DNA of 64,000 nucleotides. Origin: Rugalucina vietnamica. Taxonomy: Eukaryota; Mollusca; Bivalvia; Lucinida; Lucinidae. Location of the stretch: contig OZ024879.1 in the NCBI GenBank assembly GCA_964017185.1, positions 46,053,383 to 46,117,382 of the forward strand, in the 5' to 3' direction. A program made the translations under genes and the position numbers. Shown here piece after piece: positions 1 to 11,159 of this stretch; position 1 is the first letter of the stretch, and the number at the start of each line of letters is the position of its first letter. The notes under the pieces were generated by a model. The model was given only the letters and a program-made list of their open reading frames with translations. It searched no databases and was not told the origin of the DNA.

Positions 1-858
1 GCCTTGATGACCAACGTCATCATGTAAATGCTGTAACACAATGCTACGATACCGTACAGGTAGCACAAGCTGTTCTGTCTCAACACCATTAAGTACAGTA
101 GTCCTGTACAAAATACTGTTTGAGAAATATAACTTACTCCACTCACGAAAGTATTCAGAAACTTCTTGGGTTTCTGACTTTCTGTCAGTATTTTCTGGTT
201 TACAACCAGACTTCATAAGGTCAATCACTCTGCCTATGGTCACATCAACGGTGCTGATATCAGTTGCATCCACTGGATGATCAAACTGAATATCAACAGC
301 TTCCAAAACTGTTGCACAACTAGTGACAACTAAAGTTTCAGCTATTGGACAGCTTTCACGTGAAACTGTTAAAGCTTCACAAATAGCTGAAACTACATCT
401 GGGAACATTTCCTCATTGTCTTGGGGCCTTCTAGATAAACCATCCGCATCTCCGTTGGACTTGCCACTTTTATATACAATTTTAAAATCAAAACTACCAA
501 GTGAAGCTAGCCATCTATGGCTTGTGGCGTCCAACTTAGCTGTGGATAAGACATAAGTAAGAGGATTATTGTCTGTAAAGACAGTGAACTGATTACCATA
601 AAGGTAATTGTGAAATTTATCTGTCACTGCCCATTTCAGACAAAGAAACTCCAACTTATGTGCAGCGTAATGTTTCTCACTTGCCCTCAGACCTCTGCTG
701 GCATAAGCGATGACCCGTTCTTGTCCATCCTGTTCTTGATACAGAACAGCACCAAGTCCTTCAGTACTGGCATCAGTATGTAAAATAAAAGGTTTTGAAA
801 AATCTGCATATGCTAAAACAGGAGGGGACATTAAAACATCTTTAATTGAATAAAAAGC
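1..858 (-). pseudogene. Ty3/Gypsy pol: RNase H to start of integrase zinc-binding region
   Basis: On the minus strand this is open from just after a TAA (859-861) to the window edge. It continues the frame of the RT at 859-1848. Visible signatures are the Ty3-type RNase H strings HTDAS, YASRGL, LEFLCLKWA and FTDNNPL, then SGKSNGDADGLSR, the usual RNase H/integrase linker. The window cuts it at HDDVGHQG, which fits the first half of the HHCC zinc-binding module of integrase. The integrase core and the 3' LTR lie outside the window. In the family this part degrades the RNA of the RNA:DNA hybrid and starts the integrase. One in-frame stop separates it from the RT, so the copy is probably dead although otherwise well preserved. 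Confidence 0.88.
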
Positions 859-1848
859 TTATCTTTGAGCATCACCCCATTGCCAAGGCACTGAAACTTT
901 CTTCCTTTTCTTCTTCTTCGTCTTCTGGTTTGACGTTTTATTGGTACAATGTCCTACCAACAGATCGTTTAACGGCTTAACAATCCTGGCATAATCTTTT
1001 ACAAACCTCCTATAGTAGCCTGTGAAGCCCAGGAATGCGCGCAATTCCTTAACATTAGTGGGTTCGGGCCACGAGGCCAGCGCTTCCAATTTGTCTGGGT
1101 CAGTTTGTACCCCGTTTTCACCAACGACATGACCCAAATATTTAACGCTAGGTTTGCAAAATTCACACTTAGATGCTTTCAATTTAAGACCATGCTCTTC
1201 TAACCTACTGAACACAGCTTCTAACCTTTCAAGATGATCTTCAAAATTTTGTGAAAAAATCAAGATATCGTCGAGAAAAATAAGACATTCTCTCAAATTT
1301 AATTCACCCATAGTGCGTTCCATAAGCCGTTGAAACATTGCCGGCACGTTAGTTAACCCGAAAGCCATGCGGTTGCACTCGTTAAAACCTAAATTTCCTA
1401 CACTAAAGGCAGTTTTATACTTGTCTTCTTCCTCAATTTCAACTTGCCAGTAGCCACTGCGCAAGTCCAACTTGGAGAATAATTTGGTACCTATCAGTGC
1501 ATCAATGGTATCATCAATACGAGGCAACATGTATGCATCCTTTATAGTACGGTCATCCAACTTCCTGAAGTCGATACAAAATCGTAACGAACCGTCTTTC
1601 TTACGAACTAACACCACATTTGACGAAAACGGACTTTGTGACTCCCTTATTGCACCTGCTTCGAGCATTTCCTTAAGCTGCAAACGAACTTCCTCATATA
1701 AAGACGGAGGGATTCTGCGATAAGGATCTTTAAAAGGGGTATCATCCGTTAAATGGATTGTGAGTTTAACTGTGTCTGTTTTACCAAGGTCCGTAGGACT
1801 CTTAGAAAACACATGAGACCATTTGTTCAAAACATTCTTTATCTGCAC
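859..1848 (-). pseudogene. Ty3/Gypsy pol: reverse transcriptase domain
   Basis: A 329-codon open segment with a complete Gypsy-type RT core. It has PYRRIPPSLYEEV near the start, FSSNVVLVRKKDGSLRFCID, FSKLDLRSGYWQV (first catalytic Asp), FGLTNVPAMFQRLM, and the catalytic box FLDDILIFS. FLDD replaces the commoner YLDD. Next come KYLGHVVGENGV and LRAFLGFTGYYRRFV, typical of the thumb and connection. The first Met is probably not a real start: pol is normally one polyprotein, and the same frame continues upstream through a TAA at 1891-1893. The end is a second TAA at 859-861. With two point stops and a large insertion further upstream, this is a recent but inactivated copy. Confidence 0.9.
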
Positions 1849-1890
1849 TTCCTGATCGCCAGAAAGATTGCTAGTGTCAATATTAACACC

Positions 1891-2329
1891 TTAATCTTTA
1901 AGAGATACCGACTCATTATCAGTCTTCGATTCCTGTGAAGGAGCCGGAGTCCATGAATCAATAACTTTGGCACTATTCAAAGAGCATAAAAGAGATTTAG
2001 GAGGAATCTCTATAACACGTGCAGATAAATTACAAACACGTACTGGTATTCTATTTGTCGCACCGGATTGTTTCATTTCAACTAGACGAGGACAAATTGT
2101 CAAATCACCAGATAGAGAAGTATCTAGATGCTCAGTAACTGCAGTTGTAAACTGCCCTGTATTTCTGGCAATCCAAGATATATTCTTAACTTCACCAGGT
2201 TGTAAAAGGATAGTGAAATTATTTGTCGTTTTGACAGGGATTTTCTCATCTATGATGCTATCAAAAGCCATTTGCCACGGTTCTGGAACAGGCACTGATG
2301 TATCTCTGTTCAATTTACAAAGGCTTATA
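1891..2329 (-). pseudogene. Ty3/Gypsy pol: linker between protease and RT
   Basis: This segment begins (minus-strand sense) at the edge of the 6.09-kb insertion and ends at TAA 1891-1893. It encodes the variable beta-rich region between protease and RT in animal Gypsy elements, with strings such as ILLQPGEVKNISW, VRVCNLSARVIEIPP and SLLCSLNSAKV. An apparent N-terminus reading MLRFFFVQY is an artefact: those codons are the terminal inverted repeat of the inserted element. The true upstream half lies beyond 8421, and the frame matches on both sides. Confidence 0.75.
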
Positions 2330-2330
2330 T

Positions 2331-2357
2331 ACTGAACAAAAAAGAAACGCAACAATT
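2331..2357 (+). repeat. Left terminal inverted repeat of the 6.09-kb element
   Basis: Reads ACTGAACAAAAAAGAAACGC then AACAAT. It pairs with 8394-8420 apart from one A in the homopolymer. It lies next to the TA at 2328-2329. Confidence 0.88.
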
Positions 2358-3162
2358 ATATTCCACTAAAGGACAAGGTTCACGAATGGCAAAAATCGGC
2401 CCTGTATCAGAAATTAATGAAATTTGGACACAAGATAGACGTAGGTCTCTGAGATCGAAAATGCATTTTTGAAACATGTGACGTAATTATACAGCATTTC
2501 TGACGTCATTAACTTACCCTACCCCACGCGACGCGGGTAGTGAATTTATAACGTTAATGACGTTATACGCTTGTCATAGCAGCGTTATATATGCAACATA
2601 TTCTGCTCGCACTCACTGACCACCAGTTGGAAATGGATATTATTGCTACCGCGACACTGTTAGTCAATGGTTTACACAGGTGCAACCCCCTAACTTCATT
2701 CATCAGCGATGAACGTAGGACAAGAAATGAACGTATTCCATTGTTTATATCTCCAGTAGCCCGATATCTACAGTGCGCTAATCTAAAGTAGCAGTCATTA
2801 GATATGAACCATGATTATTACAGTTTTCCAAAATATGAGATCGATGAGAAATAGATAATCTAGAGACCCATATCGGTCACTCCGAAAAGTTAACAGGAAC
2901 GTCATGGGAGAAACGCAGAGTTTGTTGCACTTGCACAAATACCGGGTCGTGACATCAGTCTGCCAATTAAGAAGAAGAACATTATTTTGCTCTCTCGGTC
3001 CATTATTATGCTTAAAACAAGACATGCATGCATATGCTTTTGGACGCGCCAATACGCCAACTACGTGACGAGATATTACAGATGCACGTTTCCGTCACGC
3101 ATGGCGAAAGGGCAATGAATAAAATGTGTAAATTCTTAATTTTTTTACTTGTAAATGTAATT

Positions 3163-4199
3163 TATTGCATAAATAGACCAGTTTCACACAATATCAACAT
3201 GCGTTTATTAATTAAGACGAAAGCCGTAAAGTAAATGGGCAATTCGCGAGTGAGCGCTGTTAATACACGATTCGCGCCGCATCGTGAGAATACCGGATTT
3301 TTGCCTATGCGAAAACAAAGGCACAGATCAGCTTCACAGTGACCGCGAAGCTGATCAGCGCCTTTGTTTTTGCTACATGGATAAAATTTCTCTTCTTCTT
3401 AAATCCGAAATTTCAAGTTTGTAGCCTGTTTTAGTAACTGCTCAGATTGGATTGTGTAGGACCTGGTCAGAAACCCCAAAGACCGGTTTTCTCGCGTCGC
3501 GGCTCATTTTATTTATGCTTATTCTATTTTACGCGTTACCGGGCGGCATTGGCATGCAAAACACGTGCTAAAAATGAATAACTGAAATAAAGTTTTGACA
3601 CGCATAAACATGTGATGAGGCTTTAATGCACCTGTGATTTATATCCACACCCCCTGGGGCCGGGCCATAGCGGGGTGTTTAACTTTTCAGTTTTTACAGC
3701 TCCGCTAAAAACCCGGCAATGCGGGGTCAGATTTGTGGTAAAGTCCCTGCTAAAAGTTGCGGCTCCCCAGAGCCGACTGACAACAATATATGGATCAAAC
3801 ATGGTTTTCCATTCATTAACATTCGCTAGGTCCCGAGGGGGTGTTGAAAACCGAGGGCGTAGCCCGATGTTTTCAACACTCGCCGAAGGACCTTGCGAAT
3901 GTTAGTGAATGACAAAATCATTTTTGATCGCTATTATTGCATAAATGCTGCATAAACGAAAGAAATAATGGTGCACTATATTTAACAGCCTCATCACATT
4001 TTCATACGCGTAAAAGCTCATTACGGGCCGTCCTTAGTTTCTCATTATTAGCACGTGCTTTGCGTGGCGCCCGGCAATGAGCATAAGTAAAAGCCGTGTA
4101 TTAACAGCACGTGCGCACGTGAATTTCAATATTAATAAATGGCTTTTTCTTCATTAATAAATGGTTGTTGATATCGTGTGACACGGGTATTTATGCAAT
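3163..4199. repeat. Long imperfect palindrome (foldback element)
   Basis: The two halves are reverse complements centred near 3860. The centre pairs GTGTTGAAAAC (3841-3851) with GTTTTCAACAC (3869-3879). Outward, CATTCGC/GCGAATG, TGTGATGAGGCT, AGCACGTGC, TGTTAATACACG and finally ATTGCATAAATA/TATTTATGCAAT recur in order on both arms. The left arm is longer because a ~229-bp MITE (3274-3502) sits in it; the right arm lacks this. No coding region is seen. Such foldback elements are usually non-autonomous DNA transposons. Confidence 0.75.
3274..3502. mobile_element. Hairpin MITE with GAGAA(A/T)ACCGG-like ends
   Basis: The inverted ends (GCATCGTGAGAATACCGG on the left, CCGGTTTTCTCGCGTCGCGG on the right) bracket an internal hairpin at 3312-3370, with arms AAACAAAGGC..GATCAGCTTC and GAAGCTGATCAGCGCCTTTG. 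It interrupts the left arm of the foldback; the matching right arm lacks it, which defines the insertion. Related copies are at 37,644-37,868 and from about 48,741. I recall abundant bivalve MITEs with similar ends. Confidence 0.65.
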
Positions 4200-4799
4200 A
4201 ATACGGAATAACATATTTTTGCGGGATATTAAAAGCCCGGCACATCTCCGGTACTGCCGTGACTCATCACTATTCCGGCACTTTAGCCCCTCTGTGTCCC
4301 CGCCCCAGGCCCTAGAGGGACGGGGATACAAATGATTGGTGCATCATACTAATATCGATCAAACATTAACAGTCGCAAGTTGCATGAATTACCACGATCC
4401 CATTGTCTTAAAAGCATGCAAAGGAGTGGCTGTTACTAAACTGGGACCCTTGCTATCTCCGACCAATGGTAATGGTGTAGATATATTGTATAATTCTGTC
4501 TTAATATGTTTTCAGCTCTTTGCTTTTCAGATAGGCCCACCCAAACCGAAACGAGAAAGTATAATTTTTATATTAAACATAAAAAGTGCATTCGAGAAGA
4601 TTTTTGTTTTTCATTTAAAGAACTTTTAAAATGTATTTTTATCTTTGATAGGCGAAACTCCTTTAATATAAAAAGATCTTATCTGATTTGATTGATAAAG
4701 AAAACGTCCCCATTATGATATTCAAAACAATAAGGGAAAATGATTATTATTTGCCACATTATTTTCAAGGGAAGCAACTCCAATACAGGTAGCGCACAG

Positions 4800-5499
4800 C
4801 GTCTATATCATGTTTTGTTAGGTCTCGGTCAACAGCTATGATCATGTCGGGACGTTGCCTCATTTTATGGGACTTGCAGCCCACCCAAAATTACGGATGT
4901 CATGGCAACCAAAAAAGGCTTTAAATATAACCACCTAACCAAGCCAATTCTTCACGCCCAAATGCCGACTACCCTTTATTTATTGCGTAAAACGTTGTTA
5001 AGTACTAGATCTATCTACATTTCGTAGACTAAGTATTATCGCGATTAAAGAAGAAGAAACTGCAAATTATCTTTTTCCGTAAAAATGGTTTGTATTGTTG
5101 TTTGATGCCCAGGACATGCATACGGACAATCAACGACGAGTTAAATGGTTTACACGCGGTCATGAGCCCGGGTTGGAAACCTCAGACCTCTTGCGACACC
5201 GCGCAGTCAAATGGGGTAACATAAGAAATGTCACGAAGAGCTCTTTTTTATATCAATAGACCAAGAAGCTACATGTTTCTGTACATGTGATTGTTTGCAG
5301 CTCTGTGTACGCTTTCTATAGTTCAAATGCCGTCACGATCCACTTGAATGGCAATCTATTGCCTGTTTAAGGTCGTGACAAACCCGTTTGAATCAACCAA
5401 CATTTTAAGCAATCTACGTTTAACAGAGCCATGGAAAGGGTAAAACATTGGATCATTTACATTTCAGTTCAAAGGATCGCCAGAACGATAGCAACATTT

Positions 5500-5531
<32 letters not shown>

Positions 5532-5750
5532 TATTTGTTTGTTCTGTTTTTGTGGTTTAACGTTCCAACAGCTTTGGTCATTTCGAGATGTTGCCCACAT
5601 TTTATAGAACATTTACCCATGGCATCCAAAAAGTGTTCAAATATAACCGCCCAATTAGGCCCATATGGTTTGTATGTATGGGTGGTTTTGACTTGAACCA
5701 CTTTTCCTGGGTAGGCTCAGACCTGAGCGTTTAACCAGTAATGTGTAATC
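4800..5750. repeat. Two diverged copies of a short interspersed repeat
   Basis: About 4820-4950 and 5565-5690 share the series AACAGCT-TGGTCAT-GATGTTGCC-CATTTTATAG-ATGGCA-CC-AAATATAACC-CC at roughly 70% identity by eye. Nothing coding is seen. They probably belong to one SINE-like family; the family is not identified. Confidence 0.3.
5497..5532 (+). repeat. (TTTC)n microsatellite
   Basis: About nine consecutive TTTC units with one late interruption (TTTA). Confidence 0.95.
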
Positions 5751-8390
5751 AGATGGTCAGTCAAAAGCGTAGAAGCTTTGTCTGGAGGCACAAGCAGTCG
5801 ATCTATTTCTTTACGTGCCAGTGGACGGGGCCCATATCTTCACCCGACTTTGTTTATCTATTGTCTGTATTGGAATCATATCTGGACGACCCATACTCTC
5901 TCTCTGGCACTTGAAGCCTTAGTTAGGTGATAACAGTCTCAGATAGCTACAATATGTTTCCGTGTAAACTGTCAACTCCAGAGAAGCCGATTCTCCTTGG
6001 TTTCCTGTGATATATGGTTGGTATCGGGTTGGTTTGTATACCCAGTACACTAATGAGTTGAGTACAAGCGACCGTTTTAGCTTGGAAGGAATGTATACAA
6101 GACCATCGCGTCGGAACCTTTAAGCCTTGGGAACGAAGGCTATTGTTGTCCATTTTGTCGAATTATCAAAGTGGAAGGCCGTGTGTAGACTTACACACAG
6201 ACAGAGAACGAAGCCTCCGTGACATAGTGTTTTAAGCTAATCGCCAAGTGCACAGCAGACATCGTGAGTTCGATTCCGAACTTTTCTTACCGGGATGAGA
6301 CTTTAAACCAGGGTCCCGTCTCTGTATGACCATGGCCATTGAGTTGAATGTAAAACACTACTTTACCAATACAACCAATCAATAGACAGAGACGTAGACT
6401 AGAAGTACGAATATACAGACGACACTGCATAAGCCTGTACCATCTAGTGCTTTTAAAATTGCAAGGAATGGAAGATAAACCGTTATGATTTCGGTTGCTA
6501 GGCTTACTCGGGCGATATTTTGGTGAAAATGCGCAGATGCCCTGGCTCAACACAGGCTTTGTTTTAACGCATTTGTGATGCAGTTAATAAATTATTCCCT
6601 GCTACGTTGTGGCTCAAATAAGGTTTAGACGATCACGCCTTGTCGAGTTTTGTCATTTGGATAAAAAAAACTAGATCTTGCCATATGCGAAAAGCAAAGG
6701 GAAACTATTCAGATGGCAAAATCATTACCGATCTTTTTTGTGAAAGTTTAAACATCTCAGCAATTTTACGTTAAATAATACAACTTTCAACATTGTTTTT
6801 ACTCTTTCAATACTAAAAATACACATAAAATTGAGGCGGAGCTGAGTGTAGCACGTTATTCGTGTTAAAAAGCGAACTAGAAGTACAGACTTCTTGCCTA
6901 CTCTTTACAATACAACGACATTTCCGTCAGTGACATGAATTAAGAACGTGACATGCAGCGATAAAGATTATGATGAAGACCATCCTGCCGTAGCATGAAT
7001 TTTGTTTCTTTAACTAAGCACATCTCTGTTGACAATGCGCATTCAACGGAAGAAGCCAGCATACACAATAAACTCCGTAATGTAAGATTTCTAAAATACC
7101 ACATGTAGATAACATAATTTCGTGAGTGTTAAGACGGAACTGCGTGTGTTTGGGAATACATGTGTGTGTGCATCAATCAGTCACAAATAATATAGGGCTT
7201 CAAAATGTTTCCAACAGGAGCACCCGCAAAATTGGTTTCATAATTTTAGCTATTTGAAGTCAGGTCATAATCAAATTCAGCATGTCTTGTCCAGTATGTA
7301 AGTTTGTTTGCTTGTTTCTGTTTGTTTTTATCTATGAATGACGTCATACTACGTGCCCCGATTCGATGACGTCGTCGTTCAATGGCGCGCTCATCCTTGG
7401 ACGTTTTGGAAGACAAAAAGAGAAGAAAAGTTTATTTTTAACCATGGTCACAGGTAATAACAACAACGAGACCTGATCAAACCTAAAACATATTGCAATA
7501 CTGTTGTACTCTCAAAGTTTCATCGTTGTTAAAGGCTGTGGCCACAGTCAAATCTGAGAGTGAAAACGCAAAATCGGCCCAAAAACACGAAAAACCGGCG
7601 ACCTACCCATGTTTAACACATTGTAGTGCCGACCCGGGCCAATATAATCGGAAAAAAAGTTCAGACCCTGAGAGATGAAATGTTACTTGTGCTATTGAAT
7701 ACGTTTTCCACTCAATACAACGAGTTTGATTTTTCCGCAATTTACAGGGCCGATTCAGCTGGTTCGTGAATTTTGTCCTTTGAGCAAACTATGATACAAA
7801 CAGAAATCTTTGCATTTTCTACTTCTGCACTAGATGTCAGGCTTCCGAATGCAAGAAACCGATTTTCATTTTGATGTGTATTTACGGAGTTATGCGATGC
7901 CGACCGTGGGCATGCTGAAAGTAGTAAACCACACAGTGCGCATGCGCAAGCATTAAAATAATGGTACGATTTAAATCCCCTATAAACCCCCATTCAAAAT
8001 CACAATGTACCGCTCAGCAGATAACTCACACGTTAAACAAATAAAAGGAGTAAAATTGAAATTATCCCCCTTTCAATTAAACATATCGGGATTTTGATGG
8101 TTTTAATGACGAGTTTGTGTGTTGTGGAACTTTTTTTCTTTTTCATGAATTTTAATTAGGGTGTAGCTGACACTGTTTCTTGATGATTTTATGTTCAAAA
8201 GTGTGCGCATGCGCAGATCAAATCTTTCCCGATTTACATTAATTAAAACAACAGACAATTCTCATTCATTTTTTATCGAAATGAAAATCAGTTTTTGCAT
8301 AATATACCCTAATATCCATGAATTGGAATCATACAGCAACAGACCTGAAATTATCAACGTTTTACCCTTAAACTCGAAAATCATCGGTGG
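5750..8390. other. Interior of the 6.09-kb element without recognisable genes
   Basis: No convincing reading frame. A piece at about 6298-6350 (TTTAAACCAGGGTCCCGTC then TGTATGACCAT) recurs at 48,160-48,200 and belongs to a dispersed SINE-like family. The rest is AT-rich with scattered short palindromes. Confidence 0.4.
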
Positions 8391-8393
8391 CCT

Positions 8394-8420
8394 ATTGTTG
8401 CGTTTCTTTTTTTGTTCAGT
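8394..8420 (-). repeat. Right terminal inverted repeat of the 6.09-kb element
   Basis: Reads ATTGTTGCG then TTTC, a T-run and GTTCAGT. It is the reverse complement of the left end with a run of seven T instead of six. It is followed by A and the TA copy at 8422-8423. Confidence 0.88.
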
Positions 8421-8421
8421 A

Positions 8422-8740
8422 TAATATTGGTACCAATTAAACAAGGAACTTTTTGATTATAAGATGTATTTGATACAACAAGAATTGGCATATTTAATAA
8501 TGTAGTTCCGAAATGTGAAACTGAAACTGTTGTTAAAATATAGCCAATATATGGAATTCCCTGTCCATTAGCAGCTGTAATACTCAGATTGAAATCTGAT
8601 AAATATCTAAGTACAGGTCTTGGATTAAGCTCGTTGTAAAATGACTCAGAAACGGAACTTACCATAGAACCAGTGTCTATCAAACCTCGAGTATCAGTAC
8701 CAAAAATATTGATAAAACCTTCATTCTCAGGGCCTATCAT
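8422..8740 (-). pseudogene. Ty3/Gypsy aspartic protease (retropepsin)
   Basis: The minus-strand segment carries the retropepsin active-site string LIDTGSMVSSVS (D-T-G with the usual S/V tail). Later come PYIGYILTTVSV and PCLIGTNII; the latter corresponds to the hydrophobic-Gly block near the protease C-terminus. This protease cleaves Gag and Pol in the particle. The segment is cut immediately after the LIGTN motif by the 6.09-kb element. Its continuation is the linker ending at 1891, in the same frame once the insertion and one TA copy are discounted. The upstream junction with Gag contains stops, so expression of this copy is doubtful. Confidence 0.85.
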
Positions 8741-8825
8741 TTTTCTAAGATACTGGGTTCCGGCTTTGAGCTACTATAGGAGGTATCTTCCTCTGGTCGC
8801 CCTTCAACAGAGGAAGTTATTAATT

Positions 8826-9106
8826 TAAAGGTTGGTTATCAGTATGATAGGAGTTACCCCGTTTAGCACCACGGCCGCCAGTAACACCGCGATAACCACC
8901 TTTCGACCGACCACCCCTAAAACTGCCGCGCGAATTTTCATTCCCGGACGAGCCCCGAGAATATTTACCCTAAGAGCCTCCAGAATAATCATTCTGATTC
9001 TGAAAACCGCGACCTCGTCCATAGCCGCCATGTTTGGAATTATCGCGATTATAATTGCCATAACCGCCATAACCACGTCCTCTTGGTTTATATTCTGACT
9101 GCTCAT
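8826..9106 (-). pseudogene. Gag C-terminus with Arg/Gly-rich (RGG-box) tail
   Basis: In the minus frame that continues Gag, this reads as a Tyr/Gly/Arg-rich stretch: PRGRGYGGYGNYNRDN, HGGYGRGRG, then after one TAG SRGSFRGGRSKGGYRG and TGGRGAKRG. RGG boxes bind RNA and here appear to replace the CCHC zinc knuckle usual in retroviral nucleocapsid. A longer open frame in another register over the same bases is a shadow. The single internal stop marks decay. Confidence 0.6.
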
Positions 9107-9735
9107 GGGTCAAGGGCTGGCTTGAAGAATCTATAGCTTCTTTTTGTTTTTTTCCATTTCCTTCTCCATGGCAGTCATTTTTTTCATTAGCTCAGTGAGC
9201 TGGGGCAATATTTTGTCCTCTTTGGACTGATCTTTATCAGCCTGAGTAGACTGTTGTTGAGCGTTTTGTTTTTATCGAGGTCTCGAACAACTAGCATACT
9301 CAGTTTCAACCTTTCGAATGTTGCTTAGCAAAGATTCGAAGCTTGTGCTAGCATCATACAAGTGACGCGTTGAATTTTTCAACTGCTGACTGCACAAACC
9401 AGTCCAAAATTTGCTAGGCAACATCGAATCCTTCTGGGCAATGTCTAAATGACCATAATTAATTGCCTTGGTAAGGGTTTGCTCAAGACGTGCACCATAA
9501 GATGAAATTGGTGTTCAGAATCTTTCTGAAAATCACTGTTAAAGGTTTGCATCAATGTTGAGCCAGAGCTCACTATACATTAAAACCTTCCAATTTATCT
9601 AAAATTTGCTGCACAGTAGCATGTTCGCCTAACGGAATAAGCATATCTCTTGCTTACCCTCTGAGAGAATTCCTAATAGACTGTAGCAAAGTGTGTTCAG
9701 GAATTGCTTGACCATTTTTAGGCACCTTACTTCAA
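9107..9735 (-). pseudogene. Broken Gag capsid-like region
   Basis: Fragments in shifting minus frames resemble a Gypsy Gag core: a stretch reading like IPLGEHATVQQILDKLEGF, then TLMQTFNSDFQKDSE, FWTGLCSQQLKNSTRHLYD and SFESLLSNIRKVE, then a Gln/Lys-rich coiled tail (LTELMKKMTAMEKEME). Several frameshifts separate the pieces. It joins the N-terminal Gag segment at 9740-10165 to the RGG tail. Confidence 0.6.
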
Positions 9736-9739
9736 AACT

Positions 9740-10165
9740 TCAAACCTCAAAAGTTACTTCACCCTTCTGTGGTTCTTGAGACCCACTAATTAAAGGCAAC
9801 TTTGGAAAGTTGTAATTCTGAGGAATGAAAGAAGTATTATGCAATTGTGACTCATTGAGTGCATTTTGCATACTATGAAAAGGGGGTGGGATACCTAAAG
9901 GATTACGCATTGTAAATTTTGGTTTAGAACCACCATGAGTTGATTCTCTCAAAGGACCTAACAAGCCTGCTAGGCGGGAAACTGGTGCAGGAGCACTTGG
10001 TGCAGGTGTACTTGGTAGTACACTTTTATGTGCTAGAGAGAGTAATTTATCATACTCTTCTCTAGTGAGAACTTTATAATCAGTGTTCTCATTTACCTTC
10101 TTCACAGCCTCCTCCATTTCTTTGTCACCACTAACACCTGATGTATTTGCCTGATCTTTAGACAT
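9740..10165 (-). pseudogene. Gag N-terminal segment
   Basis: A 141-codon open segment starting MSKDQANTSGVSGDKEMEEAVKKVNENTDY, then an Ala/Pro-rich stretch and a hydrophilic linker. It has no enzymatic motif. Position (immediately 5' of the broken capsid-like region) and composition fit the start of Gag. The ATG at 10,165 is the first Met after stops upstream in frame, so it is the likely Gag start. Confidence 0.55.
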
Positions 10166-10402
10166 ATTGGCACAAGTAGATTCACACTATACTGCTATAT
10201 ACACACAAAACCAAAAAAAATCACAGAGACAAGTCAATAGCTAACTGCTGAATCAATCAAAAGAAATCATGTATGCTTCCACAACAATTAATCCCTGATA
10301 GCCTTCATCTGCAAGCTAAGCACCTGGCTGGGCGGTTTCCCTACCTAATGTGCCGCTCACAGAATTCAACCACCAGAAAAGAAAAACTGCAAAACAACAT
10401 GA

Positions 10403-11159
10403 TTACTTACAATAAATAAATACCAACGAAACAATCTTTTTCATCCAGCAGTATGCTAATTCTTTGTTCGGGTGTAACCCATCTTTGTACAAACTGAAGG
10501 ACAAACTAGACCTAGCTTCTTTTTTTCCTTTCCTAAAATTTAGCAAATCATTCTTGAAATTGGGAGAAACAACACCCATTGATTCATTAACAAGTTTAAA
10601 GCATTCATTGCACAGAGTGATTCTGTTGGTTAACTCTAAGTCACTGGACTTGAAAGCATCACAATTTCTATTACCTAAGTATGTATTGTATTCCTGAATT
10701 GAAAAGAAAGGTATGTCCAGGAAAACAATTTTCGCAGTAGGGAACTGAGACACAAAATTGACATATTTTACTATTTGATCTCTGAAATATCCAACTGCTT
10801 CAGCTTCAGAATTATGTCTCAAATCAATGAAATTTCTTTTAACCCTGATACCATGCTCATTTGTAAGCTGTTAGATTTTTTCACAGTAAGATCACAGGTT
10901 CCTATCCAAACAAACACCACAACATGGTCATACTTATTCACTTTTTATACAAATTATGTCTCAACCAAAAGAACTGATCTAATAATCTCAATCCCCCTCT
11001 ACATTTGAACTCAATTGAATAACCAGTTTCTTCAATAATACATGAAAATTCTCTGAGATAATTGCCTTTGCTATCTGATAACAATATTGGTTTGTACTTT
11101 AATGGACCTGCGAAATTAGTTGGCCTTCCATTGTACTTTTGAATTTTCTGTAAACTCAT
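10403..11159 (-). pseudogene. SGNH-hydrolase-like ORF 5' of gag (frameshifted)
   Basis: Two overlapping minus-frame pieces (11,159-10,938 and 10,822-10,403), with a third register between them, together show the SGNH series. PILLSDSKGNYL is block I; VVVFVWIGTCDLT sits where the GxND block falls; DGLHPN carries the D-x-x-H of block V. Between them lie IVFLDIPFFSIQEYN and a Lys-rich loop. I recall similar proteins often encoded beside bivalve Gypsy elements, so this may be an accessory ORF of the element. Its role is unknown; an esterase or lipid/polysaccharide-binding function would be a guess. At least two frameshifts break it. Confidence 0.55.

Larger units (their letters stand above)
2330..8421. 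mobile_element. 6.09-kb Tc1/mariner-ended insertion inside Gypsy pol
   Basis: The ends are near-perfect inverted repeats of about 27 bp. The left one reads ACTGAACAAAAAAGAAACGC and onward (from 2331). The right one is its reverse complement ending at 8420, with one extra A in the A-run. Each is preceded or followed by T/A and a TA dinucleotide (2328-2329, 8422-8423), matching the TA target duplication of Tc1/mariner. The terminal string resembles that of fish Tc1-like elements (recalled similarity, unsearched). At 6 kb it is far longer than an autonomous Tc1 element (about 1.3-1.7 kb). I see no transposase reading frame inside. It may be a non-autonomous carrier swollen by nested insertions, including the foldback at 3163-4199 and SINE-like pieces. 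Confidence 0.8.

Noticed and set aside
2591-2791. 66-codon ORF near the left end of the Tc1-ended block as a transposase start
   Set aside because: No helix-turn-helix or DDE/D motif and no continuation in any frame.
8825-9106. Hydrophobic minus-strand ORF (MSSQNINQEDVVMAVMAII...)
   Set aside because: It is a shifted reading of the RGG-rich Gag tail, which is the meaningful frame.
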